Origin: Candidatus Omnitrophota bacterium
Lineage (GTDB): Bacteria > Omnitrophota > Gorgyraeia > S143-82
Assembly (NCBI GenBank): GCA_027034965.1
Contig: JALVWL010000094.1
Coordinates: 1-12,803 of the forward strand
Reading direction: 5' to 3'
DNA length: 12,803 nt
Below the pieces are notes generated by a model. That model did no database searches, was not told the DNA's origin, and saw nothing but the letters and a program-made list of their open reading frames with translations. Made by a program: the position numbers and the translations under genes. Within the stretch, counting starts at the first letter, position 1. Every line of letters begins with the position of its first letter. Below are positions 5,663 to 12,803 of this stretch, piece after piece.

Positions 5663-8600
5663 TTATTTCGTAATGATAGTATAGTAATCCTGCAAGCTGG
5701 TAACTGAAAGGCCGCCTTTTTTGAGCCTCTTTATGGCGTCTATAGAGGCATACGCACCTGCTACTGTGGTTATGCAGGGGATTCCGTGCAGGATAGCGGT
5801 TGAACGAATACGAACCTCGTCCTTGCGCGGTATCCTTCCTGAAGGGGTATTGATTATGAGCTTTAATTCTCCGTTTTTGATGTAATCAAGGGTATTGGGC
5901 CTGCCCTCTGCAAGCCTTGGGACAAGCTTTACCTTTAGCCCGCGTTCTGAGAGGAACTTTGCCGTGCCTTTGGTGGACATAACCTCAAAACCCATATCAA
6001 GTAGTTCTTTTACCACTGGTGCAATGCCTGGTTTGTCTACGTCTCTTACGCTGACAAACACCAGTCCTTCTGTTGGCAGGGCCTGTCCTGCGGCAATCTG
6101 GGACTTTAGATAGGCAAGGCCGACCTCCCTGTCAATACCCATTACCTCTCCGGTTGAACGCATCTCAGGGCTCAAGATTATGTCAACGCCGGGAAATCTA
6201 TTAAACGGAAAAACTGACTCCTTGACCGCATAATAAGGCGGAATCTTTTCCTCTGTAAAACCCAAATCCTTCAATTTTTTGCCAAGCATTACCTTTGTCG
6301 CCAACTTTGCCAGAGGCACTCCTATTGCCTTGCTTATAAACGGTATTGTCCTTGATGCGCGCGGGTTTACCTCAAGCACGTATACCTCACCATCTTTGAC
6401 TGCGTATTGGACATTCATCAGTCCAATTATATTTAACTCATCTGCCAGGGCATAGGTTGCTCGGCGGATCTCATCTATTATCTTTTTATCAAGGCTATGG
6501 GGCGGCAGAACCATTGCAGAATCACCAGAATGAACACCTGCGTATTCTATGTGCTCTAATATCCCGCCGATAACAGATGTCTCGCCGTCTGATATCAAGT
6601 CAACGTCAACCTCTACTGCATCCTCAAGGAACCTGTCTATCAAAACGGGTTTTTTCTCAGAGACATCAACTGCCTCTTTCATATACTTCTCAAGCGATGG
6701 CTGGTCGTATACTATCTCCATTGCCCTTCCGCCAAGGACATAAGATGGCCTTAACAGGACTGGATAGCCTATGCGGTTTGCAATATCTATTGCCTGCTCT
6801 ACGTTTACTGCTATACCATTAGGTGGCTGCTTTAGGCCCAATTTCGTAAGCAATGCCTTGAAAAGCTCTCTATCCTCTGCCCTGTCTATTGCATCCGCAG
6901 AGGTGCCAAGAATCCTCACACCTGCCTCTTTCAGAGCAACAGATATGTTAAGCGGTGTCTGGCCACCTAATTGAACTATTACGCCGTAAGGTTTCTCTCT
7001 TTCTATAATATTTAACACATCTTCAAATGTAAGCGGCTCAAAGAAGAGTTTATCTGATGTATCGTAATCAGTTGAAACTGTCTCGGGATTAGAATTTACC
7101 ATAATAGATTTATAACCAATCTCACGCAGGGCAAACGATGCATGCACACAACAATAATCAAATTCAATCCCCTGGCCAATACGGTTCGGGCCGCCTCCTA
7201 AGATCACTACCTTTTTCTCATCTCTAACCCGGCTTTCGTCCTCCCTATCATAAGAGGAATAAAAATAAGGTGTGTAAGCCTCAAACTCAGCCGCGCAGGT
7301 ATCTACTAATTTATAGGTAGGCTCTATCTCTAACTTCTTTCTCTTTTCCCTGATATCTGCCTCATTTACTCCCCACTTATACGCAAGGTGCTTATCAGAG
7401 AAACCTAACTGCTTTGCCTGACGCATAAGCTCTATATCTACCTCATTAAAACTCACTGACGATGCCCTTTTGTCAAACTCAACAATCTGTCTTATATTAT
7501 CTAAAAACCAGGGGTCTATCTTCGTTATATCATGTATCTCCTCAATAGAGGTGCCTTTATTTATTGCCTCAGCTATCTGAAAGAGCCTATCTGGATTAGG
7601 CACGCTCATCGCTATCTTTAACTCCTCCAAATCCATTGCCGCTATCCTTTGGGAATGGCTGGAGCCATCCTCAAGCAGGCCTATACGTCCTATCTCAAGT
7701 GAGCGAATTGCCTTGTTTAATGCCTCTTTAAATGTCCTTCCAATTGCCATAACCTCACCGACAGATTTCATCGCAGTGGTAAGCACTGGCTCTGCTCCAG
7801 GGAACTTCTCAAACGCCCATCTGGGAAACTTGACCACGCAATAATCAAGCACTGGCTCAAACGATGCAGGGGTCTCTTTTGTTATGTCATTGGGAATCTC
7901 ATCAAGGGTATAGCCAACAGCTAACTTTGCAGCGATGCGGGCAATTGCAAATCCAGTTGCCTTGGAGGCAAGTGCAGATGAACGAGAGACCCTTGGGTTC
8001 ATCTCAATTACGACCATTCGGCCGTCTTTTGGATTGATCGCAAACTGGATATTACTGCCGCCGGTATCAACTCCGATCTCCCTTATTACGTCAATCGCTG
8101 CGCTGCGCATCTTTTGGTATTCCCTATCTGTGAGCGTCTGGGCAGGGGCAACTGTAATGCTATCGCCTGTATGCACGCCCATAGGGTCAAAGTTTTCTAT
8201 AGAGCAAATGATAACCACGTTGTCGTTTTTGTCGCGCATTACCTCAAGCTCAAACTCCTTCCAGCCCTCAACAGACTCCTCTATGAGGATCTCATTTATC
8301 ATACTGTATTCAAGCCCGCGGCTGGCAATCTCCTCAAACTCTTCAATATTATAGGCCGCACCTCCGCCAGAGCCGCCAAGGGTAAAACTCGGCCTGATAA
8401 TAACCGGAAACCCTATTTCCTTTACTACTTCCCTTGCCTCATCCATTGACCGCGCAAATCCGCTCCTTGGCAGATCCAACCCTATCTTCTCCATTGCAGC
8501 CTTAAACAGCTCCCTGTCCTCTGCCTTTTTTATTGCCTCAGGGCTTGCGCCTATCATCTCAACACCGTATTTGTCCAGCACACCGCGTTCAAAGAGCTCT

Positions 8601-8899
8601 ATGGCAGTATTTAAGCCTGTCTGCCCGCCAAGTGTTGGCAGCAATGCATCTGGCCGCTCCTTTTCAATAATCTTTTCAACAAAATCAGCAGTTATCGGCT
8701 CTATATAGGTTGCATCTGCAAATTCAGGGTCAGTCATAATCGTGGCAGGGTTTGAATTGACCAGAACCACCTCATAGCCCTCTTCTCTTAGGGCCTTGCA
8801 CGCCTGAGTCCCTGAATAGTCAAATTCACAGGCCTGGCCAATCACAATCGGGCCTGAACCAATGATAAGTATCTTTTTTATATCCGTCCTTTTAGGCAT
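5663..8899 (-). CDS. carB: Carbamoyl-phosphate synthase large subunit
   Basis: CarB makes carbamoyl phosphate from bicarbonate, two ATP and ammonia channelled from CarA, supplying pyrimidine and arginine synthesis. The 1078-residue protein has the full architecture: carboxyphosphate ATP-grasp half (about 1-400, with IIGSGPIVIGQACEFDYSG, Arg129, Arg169, Glu299 and Asn301 at the same numbers as in E. coli), oligomerisation region (about 401-555), carbamoyl-phosphate ATP-grasp half (about 560-940, opening with ILGGGPNRIGQGIEFDYCC), and a C-terminal MGS-like allosteric domain (945-1078, STKGTAKFL and NTPSGR). It is a single uninterrupted chain, not split as in some archaea and Aquifex. The start ATG overlaps the carA 3' end by 8 nt, with GGAGG six bases upstream. 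Several plus-strand open frames opposite it are shadows. Confidence 0.98.
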   Translation of the reverse strand: MPKRTDIKKILIIGSGPIVIGQACEFDYSGTQACKALREEGYEVVLVNSNPATIMTDPEFADATYIEPITADFVEKIIEKERPDALLPTLGGQTGLNTAIELFERGVLDKYGVEMIGASPEAIKKAEDRELFKAAMEKIGLDLPRSGFARSMDEAREVVKEIGFPVIIRPSFTLGGSGGGAAYNIEEFEEIASRGLEYSMINEILIEESVEGWKEFELEVMRDKNDNVVIICSIENFDPMGVHTGDSITVAPAQTLTDREYQKMRSAAIDVIREIGVDTGGSNIQFAINPKDGRMVVIEMNPRVSRSSALASKATGFAIARIAAKLAVGYTLDEIPNDITKETPASFEPVLDYCVVKFPRWAFEKFPGAEPVLTTAMKSVGEVMAIGRTFKEALNKAIRSLEIGRIGLLEDGSSHSQRIAAMDLEELKIAMSVPNPDRLFQIAEAINKGTSIEEIHDITKIDPWFLDNIRQIVEFDKRASSVSFNEVDIELMRQAKQLGFSDKHLAYKWGVNEADIREKRKKLEIEPTYKLVDTCAAEFEAYTPYFYSSYDREDESRVRDEKKVVILGGGPNRIGQGIEFDYCCVHASFALREIGYKSIMVNSNPETVSTDYDTSDKLFFEPLTFEDVLNIIEREKPYGVIVQLGGQTPLNISVALKEAGVRILGTSADAIDRAEDRELFKALLTKLGLKQPPNGIAVNVEQAIDIANRIGYPVLLRPSYVLGGRAMEIVYDQPSLEKYMKEAVDVSEKKPVLIDRFLEDAVEVDVDLISDGETSVIGGILEHIEYAGVHSGDSAMVLPPHSLDKKIIDEIRRATYALADELNIIGLMNVQYAVKDGEVYVLEVNPRASRTIPFISKAIGVPLAKLATKVMLGKKLKDLGFTEEKIPPYYAVKESVFPFNRFPGVDIILSPEMRSTGEVMGIDREVGLAYLKSQIAAGQALPTEGLVFVSVRDVDKPGIAPVVKELLDMGFEVMSTKGTAKFLSERGLKVKLVPRLAEGRPNTLDYIKNGELKLIINTPSGRIPRKDEVRIRSTAILHGIPCITTVAGAYASIDAIKRLKKGGLSVTSLQDYYTIITK

Positions 8900-9977
8900 C
8901 TATTGCCTCCACAAACTTTGAAAATATATACCTTGCATCAAACGGCCCTGGCCCTGCCTCTGGGTGAAACTGGACAGAACGGACATTAAATCGCTTGCTT
9001 ACAAGGCCTTCTAATGTGCCGTCGTATAAATTCTTGTGCGTAATCTCTACCTTTGCATTCTTTAGAGACTGGGCATCAACGCAAAATCCGTGATTCTGGG
9101 CAGTAATGTCAATCTTGCCAGTATTAATATCTTTTACCGGGTGGTTGCCACCGTGATGGCCAAATTTGAGCTTATAGGTCTTTCCGCCCATAGCAATGCC
9201 CAATATCTGATGTCCAAGGCATATCCCCCAGAGAGGAAGTTTTCCTAAAAGCCCTTTAGCAAGTCCTATGGTTTTATCAACTGCCGCAGGGTCTCCAGGC
9301 CCATTAGAGAACATAACCGCATCCGGCTGAAAGGCCTCTATCTCCTTAAGCGAGGCATTCCAGGGGAATACCCGTATCTCTGAAACCTGTTCTGAAAGAT
9401 ACCTTATAATGCTCTTTTTTACACCGCAATCAATCACCGCAACCCTGTATTTGTCTGCCCTGCCTTTAACATCATAGGCCTCTTTCGTGCTTGTATCACA
9501 GGCGATATTTCTTCCCTCAAGGTGAGGACTGTTTTTTATCCGCTTAACCCAGGCATCAATTGAGTCAAGCTCATCCTCAGGCACTATTGCGCCCTGCATT
9601 GCGCCATATGCCCTTATGTGGCGGGTCAATGCACGGGTATCAACACCTGATATACCAACAACTGAGTTTTGTTTCAGGTATTCGTCAAGGCCCTGGGTTG
9701 CGCGCCAGTTGGAGTGGATATTTGAAAGCTCTTTCACAATAAAACCTGAGAGCCAAACCCTATCTGACTCAACATCTTCTGGATTTACGCCATAGTTTCC
9801 AATCAAGGGATAGGTCATTACAACTATCTGCTGATAATACGAGGGGTCAGTCAATATCTCCTGATAGCCAGTCATTGAGGTGTTAAATACGACTTCACCA
9901 ATAGAAGAGTCCCCTGCCCCAAAGATTACCCCGGGCAGGTAAAAGCCGTCCTCAAGAATAACAAAACCTGATTTCAT
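8892..9977 (-). CDS. carA: Carbamoyl-phosphate synthase small (glutaminase) subunit
   Basis: CarA hydrolyses glutamine and passes ammonia to CarB. The 361-residue protein has the N-terminal small-subunit domain (GFVILEDGFYLPGVIFG, then GEVVFNTSMTGYQEILTDPSY) and a C-terminal class I glutamine amidotransferase domain with GICLGHQILG (nucleophile Cys253), AQNHGF (293-298) and QFHPEAGPGP (His338, Glu340), so the triad is complete. ATG 9977-9975 is fixed by an in-frame TAG two codons upstream. It lacks a recognisable Shine-Dalgarno sequence. An upstream 14-codon frame ends in an ATGA overlap with this start, which could supply ribosomes by coupling. Transcription is likely from the promoter at 10070-10097. 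Confidence 0.97.
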   Translation of the reverse strand: MKSGFVILEDGFYLPGVIFGAGDSSIGEVVFNTSMTGYQEILTDPSYYQQIVVMTYPLIGNYGVNPEDVESDRVWLSGFIVKELSNIHSNWRATQGLDEYLKQNSVVGISGVDTRALTRHIRAYGAMQGAIVPEDELDSIDAWVKRIKNSPHLEGRNIACDTSTKEAYDVKGRADKYRVAVIDCGVKKSIIRYLSEQVSEIRVFPWNASLKEIEAFQPDAVMFSNGPGDPAAVDKTIGLAKGLLGKLPLWGICLGHQILGIAMGGKTYKLKFGHHGGNHPVKDINTGKIDITAQNHGFCVDAQSLKNAKVEITHKNLYDGTLEGLVSKRFNVRSVQFHPEAGPGPFDARYIFSKFVEAIDA

Positions 9978-10018
9978 AATCTAATCAAGCATAGACGATG
10001 GAGAGCAATATTCTCCAT
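9974..10018 (-). CDS. Possible 14-residue carA leader peptide
   Basis: A short minus-strand frame runs from ATG 10018-10016 to TGA 9976-9974 and would encode MENIALHRLCLIRL. Its stop overlaps the carA ATG as ATGA, the same coupling geometry seen at several gene pairs in this window. It lies inside the predicted carA transcript and begins within a hairpin arm. It contains two Arg codons (CGT, AGA), which is suggestive for a carbamoyl-phosphate operon but proves nothing. It has only a poor ribosome-binding site (GATTGAG region). A frame of this size can occur by chance. Confidence 0.3.
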   Translation of the reverse strand: MENIALHRLCLIRL

Positions 10019-10042
10019 ACTCAATCTTTAGCTTCCATCATC
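9994..10042 (-). promoter_or_regulatory. carAB leader with two mutually exclusive hairpins
   Basis: In the leader RNA, ATGGAGA (10018-10012) pairs perfectly with TCTCCAT (10004-9998) around a 7-nt loop. Alternatively, GATGATGGA (10042-10034) can pair over nine positions, one of them G-U, with TCCATCGTC (10002-9994). The two stems share bases 9998-10002, so they cannot form together. Neither is followed by a U-run, so an intrinsic attenuator is not evident; control of translation initiation would be the more natural reading. The alternative stem encloses a 31-nt loop and would be less stable. The geometry is visible in the sequence, the function is inferred. Confidence 0.35.
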
Positions 10043-10069
10043 GGAGCCTATTCCAGAACTGCCCGCAAT

Positions 10070-10097
10070 ATTATATATGTAAAATCCTATTTCTCAA
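10070..10097 (-). promoter_or_regulatory. Sigma70-type promoter of carAB
   Basis: On the minus strand TTGAGA (10097-10092, five of six to TTGACA) is separated by 16 bp from a perfect TATAAT (10075-10070). Transcription would start near 10063 and give a leader of about 85 nt before the carA ATG. The -35 box overlaps the truA stop codon (10096-10094), so the carAB transcription unit is packed directly against the preceding one. This is the best promoter match in the window. Confidence 0.65.
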
Positions 10098-10849
10098 GTA
10101 TTATTTTCTATCCCAAACTTCACATCCCAGAGAAACAGACCTCTGGCAGGTGCGGTCTGCCACTCCAGTTTTTGTCCCGAAAACACCTCTTCTACTGCAG
10201 AAGGCCCAAACCTTCCCCTGTTTATCTCAAGCAATAGGCCAACTATCCGCCTGGCCATCTTGTATAAAAAGCCGCTTGCCCTGAGCTCAATATACCCCAG
10301 TCCCAAGCGCCTCAAGACTCGCATCTTTAGACTCACTGTCTTTAAATAACTGCCATCCGATGGACACCAATCATTAGAACAGGCAAAACAAGAGTAATCC
10401 CTTTCCCCAGAGAAGAAATTTATAGCAGACAGGATAGATTCGGTCTCCAATCCGTCCAACCTAACAGCATATCTATCCAGGAATACATTTTTTGTTTTCG
10501 AAACATAAAAGTAATAGCGATAGATCTTTTCTAGGGCAGAAAACCTGGCATGAAAATCCGACGGGACAGTTCTTATCGACAATACGGACATATCTCCAGG
10601 TAGTCTATCGTTTAGCACCCTGGGAAGGTTTTCCAGCGGGACAACCAACCTATCCACAAGGAAGTTGCAATATTGACGCCTGGCGTGTACACCCGCATCC
10701 GTCCTTCCAGCGCCACAAACCCTTACCCGCCTGTCCAAGACATCGGCCAGCACTGCCTCAAGCTCCCCCTGCACCGTACGCCTTTTCTCCTGGACCTGCC
10801 AGCCATAGAACTCAGTACCATCATAGGAAAGTGCCAATAATAGGTTCAT
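10094..10849 (-). CDS. truA: tRNA pseudouridine(38-40) synthase TruA
   Basis: TruA isomerises uridines 38-40 in the anticodon stem-loop of tRNAs. The 251-residue product has LLLALSYDGTEFYGWQVQ (3-20), the catalytic motif GAGRTDAGVHA (46-56, nucleophile Asp51), FHARFSALEKIYRYYFY (99-115), ASGFLYKMARRIVGLLLEI in the C-terminal half, and APARGLFLWDVKF near the end. The HDF motif of many homologues reads RDY here. I chose ATG 10849 over ATG 10858: it forms an ATGA overlap with the upstream stop and has AGGAG nine bases upstream, whereas the earlier ATG abuts that AGGAG with no spacing. It is the last gene of the bioB-led group. Confidence 0.95.
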   Translation of the reverse strand: MNLLLALSYDGTEFYGWQVQEKRRTVQGELEAVLADVLDRRVRVCGAGRTDAGVHARRQYCNFLVDRLVVPLENLPRVLNDRLPGDMSVLSIRTVPSDFHARFSALEKIYRYYFYVSKTKNVFLDRYAVRLDGLETESILSAINFFSGERDYSCFACSNDWCPSDGSYLKTVSLKMRVLRRLGLGYIELRASGFLYKMARRIVGLLLEINRGRFGPSAVEEVFSGQKLEWQTAPARGLFLWDVKFGIENNT

Positions 10850-11691
10850 ACCTTCCATCTCCTATGCATCCATGCCCAGGGAATCGGCTCTTTCCTGAGA
10901 AGATCCTCCAGGATATCCGTAAATCTTTGGACTATCTCATAATCAGAGAGCCCCATCCCCTGTGACCATATAGGCCTCAAGACCTCTATGACCAGGTCCT
11001 GCTTCCTTCTACGCGCAAATATAGGGACTATATCTGCCCCCATACGCATAGCCAGCCGAACCATTCCGCCTGCAGCATAGGCAGGCCTTCCGAAGAAATT
11101 TACCTTTACCCTTCCCTTTCTTCCAAAGTGTTGATCCAGCAAAGTAACTATTACCCCCCTGTTTGCCAAGATACTCCTAGCCCTGTGAACAGCCCTTTTA
11201 TCGTCTATATACAGCGGGATAAGGGACTTGTCAGAAAAAATGCTATCCAACCTACTCTGAATAAAACTATTCTTGATCCGCTTCAGTATCACCCCAACAG
11301 GAGACCTTCTCATAGAGATATAACCGGCCATCAATGTAAAGTTAGAGTAATGCGCGGTAAGGGCCAGCACAGGCCTATCTGAGAAGAGATAGGAGGGCTC
11401 ACCAGTCAAGCTAATACTCTCAAGCAAGTGCCCCCTGGTAGACTTACTATCTATCTTCCACCTGGCATCCCAATAGAGCAGCTCCAAGAGGGAAAAGACC
11501 ATTTCCTTCAATGACAGACGACCTATCTCTACTAGATGCGCATCTGGCATTCCTGGGAACGCACAACGCAGGTTATCAAGCACTAACCGCTTCCTGGAAA
11601 GCGGGGTATACCACAAAAGAGCGCTTATAACATCCGCCAACCTAGCCATTGTAGAAGGATTTGCCGCTGCTACAACATTATAAAACCCCAT
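10846..11691 (-). CDS. LpxL/HtrB-family lipid A acyltransferase-like protein, catalytic acid not conserved
   Basis: The protein resembles Kdo2-lipid A lauroyl/myristoyl acyltransferases of the inner membrane: RKRLVLDNLRCAFPGMP (33-49), MVFSLLELLYW (64-74), PVLALTAHYSNFTLMAGY (107-124), GVIVTLLDQHFGRKGRVKVNFFGRPAYAAGGMVRLAMRMGADIVPIFARR (179-228), and the terminal PWAWMHRRWK (271-280). The weakly hydrophobic N-terminus (about 17-30) may insert in the membrane. In the family the active site is HX4(D/E); here His114 is followed at the acid position by Thr119 (codon ACA), so the dyad is incomplete. It may be an inactive paralogue, use another acid, or act on a different lipid. An ATG at 11727 would add 12 residues. 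I prefer ATG 11691, with a GAGGGGAAGG stretch just upstream and a 14-nt overlap with bioB. Confidence 0.83.
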   Translation of the reverse strand: MGFYNVVAAANPSTMARLADVISALLWYTPLSRKRLVLDNLRCAFPGMPDAHLVEIGRLSLKEMVFSLLELLYWDARWKIDSKSTRGHLLESISLTGEPSYLFSDRPVLALTAHYSNFTLMAGYISMRRSPVGVILKRIKNSFIQSRLDSIFSDKSLIPLYIDDKRAVHRARSILANRGVIVTLLDQHFGRKGRVKVNFFGRPAYAAGGMVRLAMRMGADIVPIFARRRKQDLVIEVLRPIWSQGMGLSDYEIVQRFTDILEDLLRKEPIPWAWMHRRWKV

Positions 11692-12616
11692 TGTCCTTCC
11701 CCTCAGAACCCCAGCTCTTAAGCACATCCTCGATTAGCCTTCTATCTCTATCCGGAAGATTCCCCCCTCTGGTCAAATATCCGCCAATCATCATCCCATT
11801 GGCCCCACTCATAAACGGAGTTATCTCATTCTCAGAAAAGACCAATTCCCTGCCGGCAATGAGCCTTATCTCCTTATCAGGCATAGCGAATCTAAACAAC
11901 CCTATCGTTCTGACAGCATCCTCAGGGGTTATCATCTTAATAGATTCAAGAGGCGTGCCCTCTATCGGTATAAATAGATTCACTGGCACAGAGTCTACGC
12001 CCAGCTCAGAAAGAATATAGGCCATCTCCACCCTATCCTGCCAGTCTTCTCCCATCCCTATAATCACCCCTGAACAGACCTCAAGCCCAACCTCCCTGGC
12101 AAGGCGCAGGGTATTTACCCTATCATCAAAATTATGTGTAGATACAATCCTGCGGTAATAGCGAGGCGATGATTCTATATTGTGGTGATAACGCTCAAGT
12201 CCTGCCTCTTTTAATAGGTGGAGTCTGCGCCTGTCCAACATCCCCAGGGATGCGCAGGTCCCTAACCCCAGGGCCTTTATCTCAGGCAAGGCCTCCAGGA
12301 CCACCTCAAGCTCCCCATCTCCCAGGGACTCTCCGCTAGTTACAATACTAAACCGCTGTGCCCCTATTTCCTTCATTCGCCTGGCACGCTCGAGTATCTC
12401 CTGCTTTGACTTCATAGGATAGACAGGGATGTCTGCCTTACTGACCGCTGATTGTGCACAATATGCACAGTCGCCTGAACATAGCCCTGAACGGGCGTTT
12501 ATAATAGAACACAGGTGCAGGATATCTCCACAATTATCCTTGCGCAATCTATTGGCAATAGCTATAATTTCTATAATAGGTTTCTCCAAAAATTCCAACA
12601 AGGTATTCTTTTCCAT
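11678..12616 (-). CDS. bioB: Biotin synthase
   Basis: BioB is a radical SAM enzyme that inserts sulfur into dethiobiotin. The 312-residue product has the radical-SAM cluster CSGDCAYC (Cys46, Cys50, Cys53) and SAQS-like context (CAQSA), SIVTSGES (90-97), YHHNIESSPRYY (143-154), VCSGVIIGMGE (180-190), VPVNLFIPIEGTPL (210-223), IRLIAGRE (250-257) and ANGMMIGGYLTRGG (272-285). Of the auxiliary-cluster ligands known from E. coli (Cys97, Cys128, Cys188, Arg260), three are present as Cys121, Cys181 and Arg251, but the Cys97 position aligns with Ser90. No other biotin genes are in the window, so it may serve a scattered pathway or dethiobiotin salvage. The ATG has no ribosome-binding site and sits seven bases after a TATAAT, so the mRNA may be leaderless. 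Confidence 0.95.
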   Translation of the reverse strand: MEKNTLLEFLEKPIIEIIAIANRLRKDNCGDILHLCSIINARSGLCSGDCAYCAQSAVSKADIPVYPMKSKQEILERARRMKEIGAQRFSIVTSGESLGDGELEVVLEALPEIKALGLGTCASLGMLDRRRLHLLKEAGLERYHHNIESSPRYYRRIVSTHNFDDRVNTLRLAREVGLEVCSGVIIGMGEDWQDRVEMAYILSELGVDSVPVNLFIPIEGTPLESIKMITPEDAVRTIGLFRFAMPDKEIRLIAGRELVFSENEITPFMSGANGMMIGGYLTRGGNLPDRDRRLIEDVLKSWGSEGKDNGVL

Positions 12617-12623
12617 AACGATG

Positions 12624-12652
12624 ATTATAACCTAACAAACCAAGGAGGTAAA
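12624..12652 (-). promoter_or_regulatory. Candidate bioB promoter giving a leaderless mRNA
   Basis: On the minus strand TTTACC (12652-12647, four of six to TTGACA) is 17 bp from a perfect TATAAT (12629-12624). Only seven bases separate the -10 box from the bioB ATG, so transcription would begin at or next to the start codon. This agrees with the absence of any ribosome-binding site before bioB. The -35 box overlaps the ribosome-binding site of the divergent plus-strand gene. No BirA-like palindrome was recognised in the 38-bp gap. Confidence 0.5.
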
Positions 12653-12654
12653 CT

Positions 12655-12803
12655 ATGCAGTATACAGGCAGTCTCGACAGGATGGAGACACAATTGCGCA
12701 GTTTTGTAAATCAGGTATACGGTTGGATGGCCGGTGGATTGGCCCTGACCGCGCTCATTGCTATGTGGATAGCTGGCAATGTATCGGCGCAGATATTTAT
12801 CGC
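12655..12803 (+). CDS. Bax inhibitor-1 family (YccA/YbhL-like) membrane protein, N-terminal part
   Basis: A plus-strand frame opens at ATG 12655 and runs off the window after 49 codons. The visible protein has a short polar N-terminus with MQYTGSLDRM and LRSFVNQVYGW, then MAGGLALTALIAMWIAG, a first transmembrane helix. The VYGWMAGGLALTA pattern is typical of the first helix of bacterial Bax inhibitor-1/UPF0005 proteins, seven-helix membrane proteins associated with ion leak and with FtsH-regulated proteolysis in E. coli YccA. A near-perfect AAGGAGGT (12642-12649) five bases upstream fixes the start. It is divergent from bioB across 38 bp, so its promoter must lie inside the bioB coding region, where TATAAT occurs on this strand at 12563-12568 and 12572-12577. 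Only a sixth or so of the protein is visible. Confidence 0.82.
   Translation, partial: MQYTGSLDRMETQLRSFVNQVYGWMAGGLALTALIAMWIAGNVSAQIFI

Noticed and set aside
7935..8449. Plus-strand frames of 139 and 111 codons opposite carB
   Set aside because: They are antisense shadows of conserved ATP-grasp coding sequence with no start signals or family features.
5663..9977. carAB as recently transferred genes
   Set aside because: They looked slightly different in codon choice by eye, but I could not count codons reliably, and the genes lie between native-looking neighbours without mobile elements or repeats at their ends.
12540..12577. Plus-strand promoter (TTGCGC-17-TATAAT, plus a second TATAAT) for the Bax inhibitor-1 gene
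   Set aside because: The boxes lie in ATA/ATT-rich bioB coding sequence (IIEIIAIAN) where such matches arise by chance, and the -35 match is poor. It is mentioned only as a possibility in the gene entry.

Overview
This window is a densely packed, almost entirely minus-strand piece of bacterial core metabolism of moderate base composition. A LpxL/HtrB-like lipid A acyltransferase suggests a Gram-negative (diderm) bacterium. Short intergenic regions built of repetitive GAATGAAGGA-type sequence, very tight gene spacing and slightly degenerate family motifs would fit an uncultivated lineage (an Omnitrophota-like group is a guess); the phylum cannot be fixed from the sequence alone.

Layout from right to left, in the direction of transcription. 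At 12655-12803 (+) is the start of a Bax inhibitor-1 family membrane protein, the only plus-strand gene. Divergent from it, across only 38 bp, runs bioB - lpxL/htrB-like acyltransferase - truA (12616 to 10094), with overlapping genes throughout. A strong sigma70-type promoter whose -35 box touches the truA stop codon then drives carA-carB (9977 to 5663), through a leader of about 85 nt holding two mutually exclusive hairpins and a possible 14-codon leader peptide. After a 327-bp intergenic region with a repeat comes an eight-gene run, ribH - nusB - scpA - scpB - pheA - cyclodeaminase-like gene - short CCA nucleotidyltransferase - lipB (5335 to 303), in which most neighbours overlap or are nearly adjacent. 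A second 175-bp intergenic region with the same repeat precedes the first 42 codons of an unrecognised membrane protein that leaves the window at base 1.

Functionally the genes serve cofactor synthesis or use (biotin, lumazine/riboflavin, octanoyl transfer for lipoate, possibly folate C1 units), pyrimidine/arginine precursor supply (carbamoyl phosphate), phenylalanine synthesis, RNA maturation and control (TruA, CCA enzyme, NusB), chromosome segregation (ScpAB) and envelope lipids. No mobile element, CRISPR array, tRNA/rRNA, defence system or secondary-metabolite cluster is visible. I did not find an undescribed multi-gene system. The points of most interest are a 122-nt out-of-frame overlap that encodes the active-site residues of chorismate mutase, the carAB leader, the repeat that sits in the 5' leaders of two transcription units, an acyltransferase lacking the expected catalytic acid, and two enzymes much shorter than their families.
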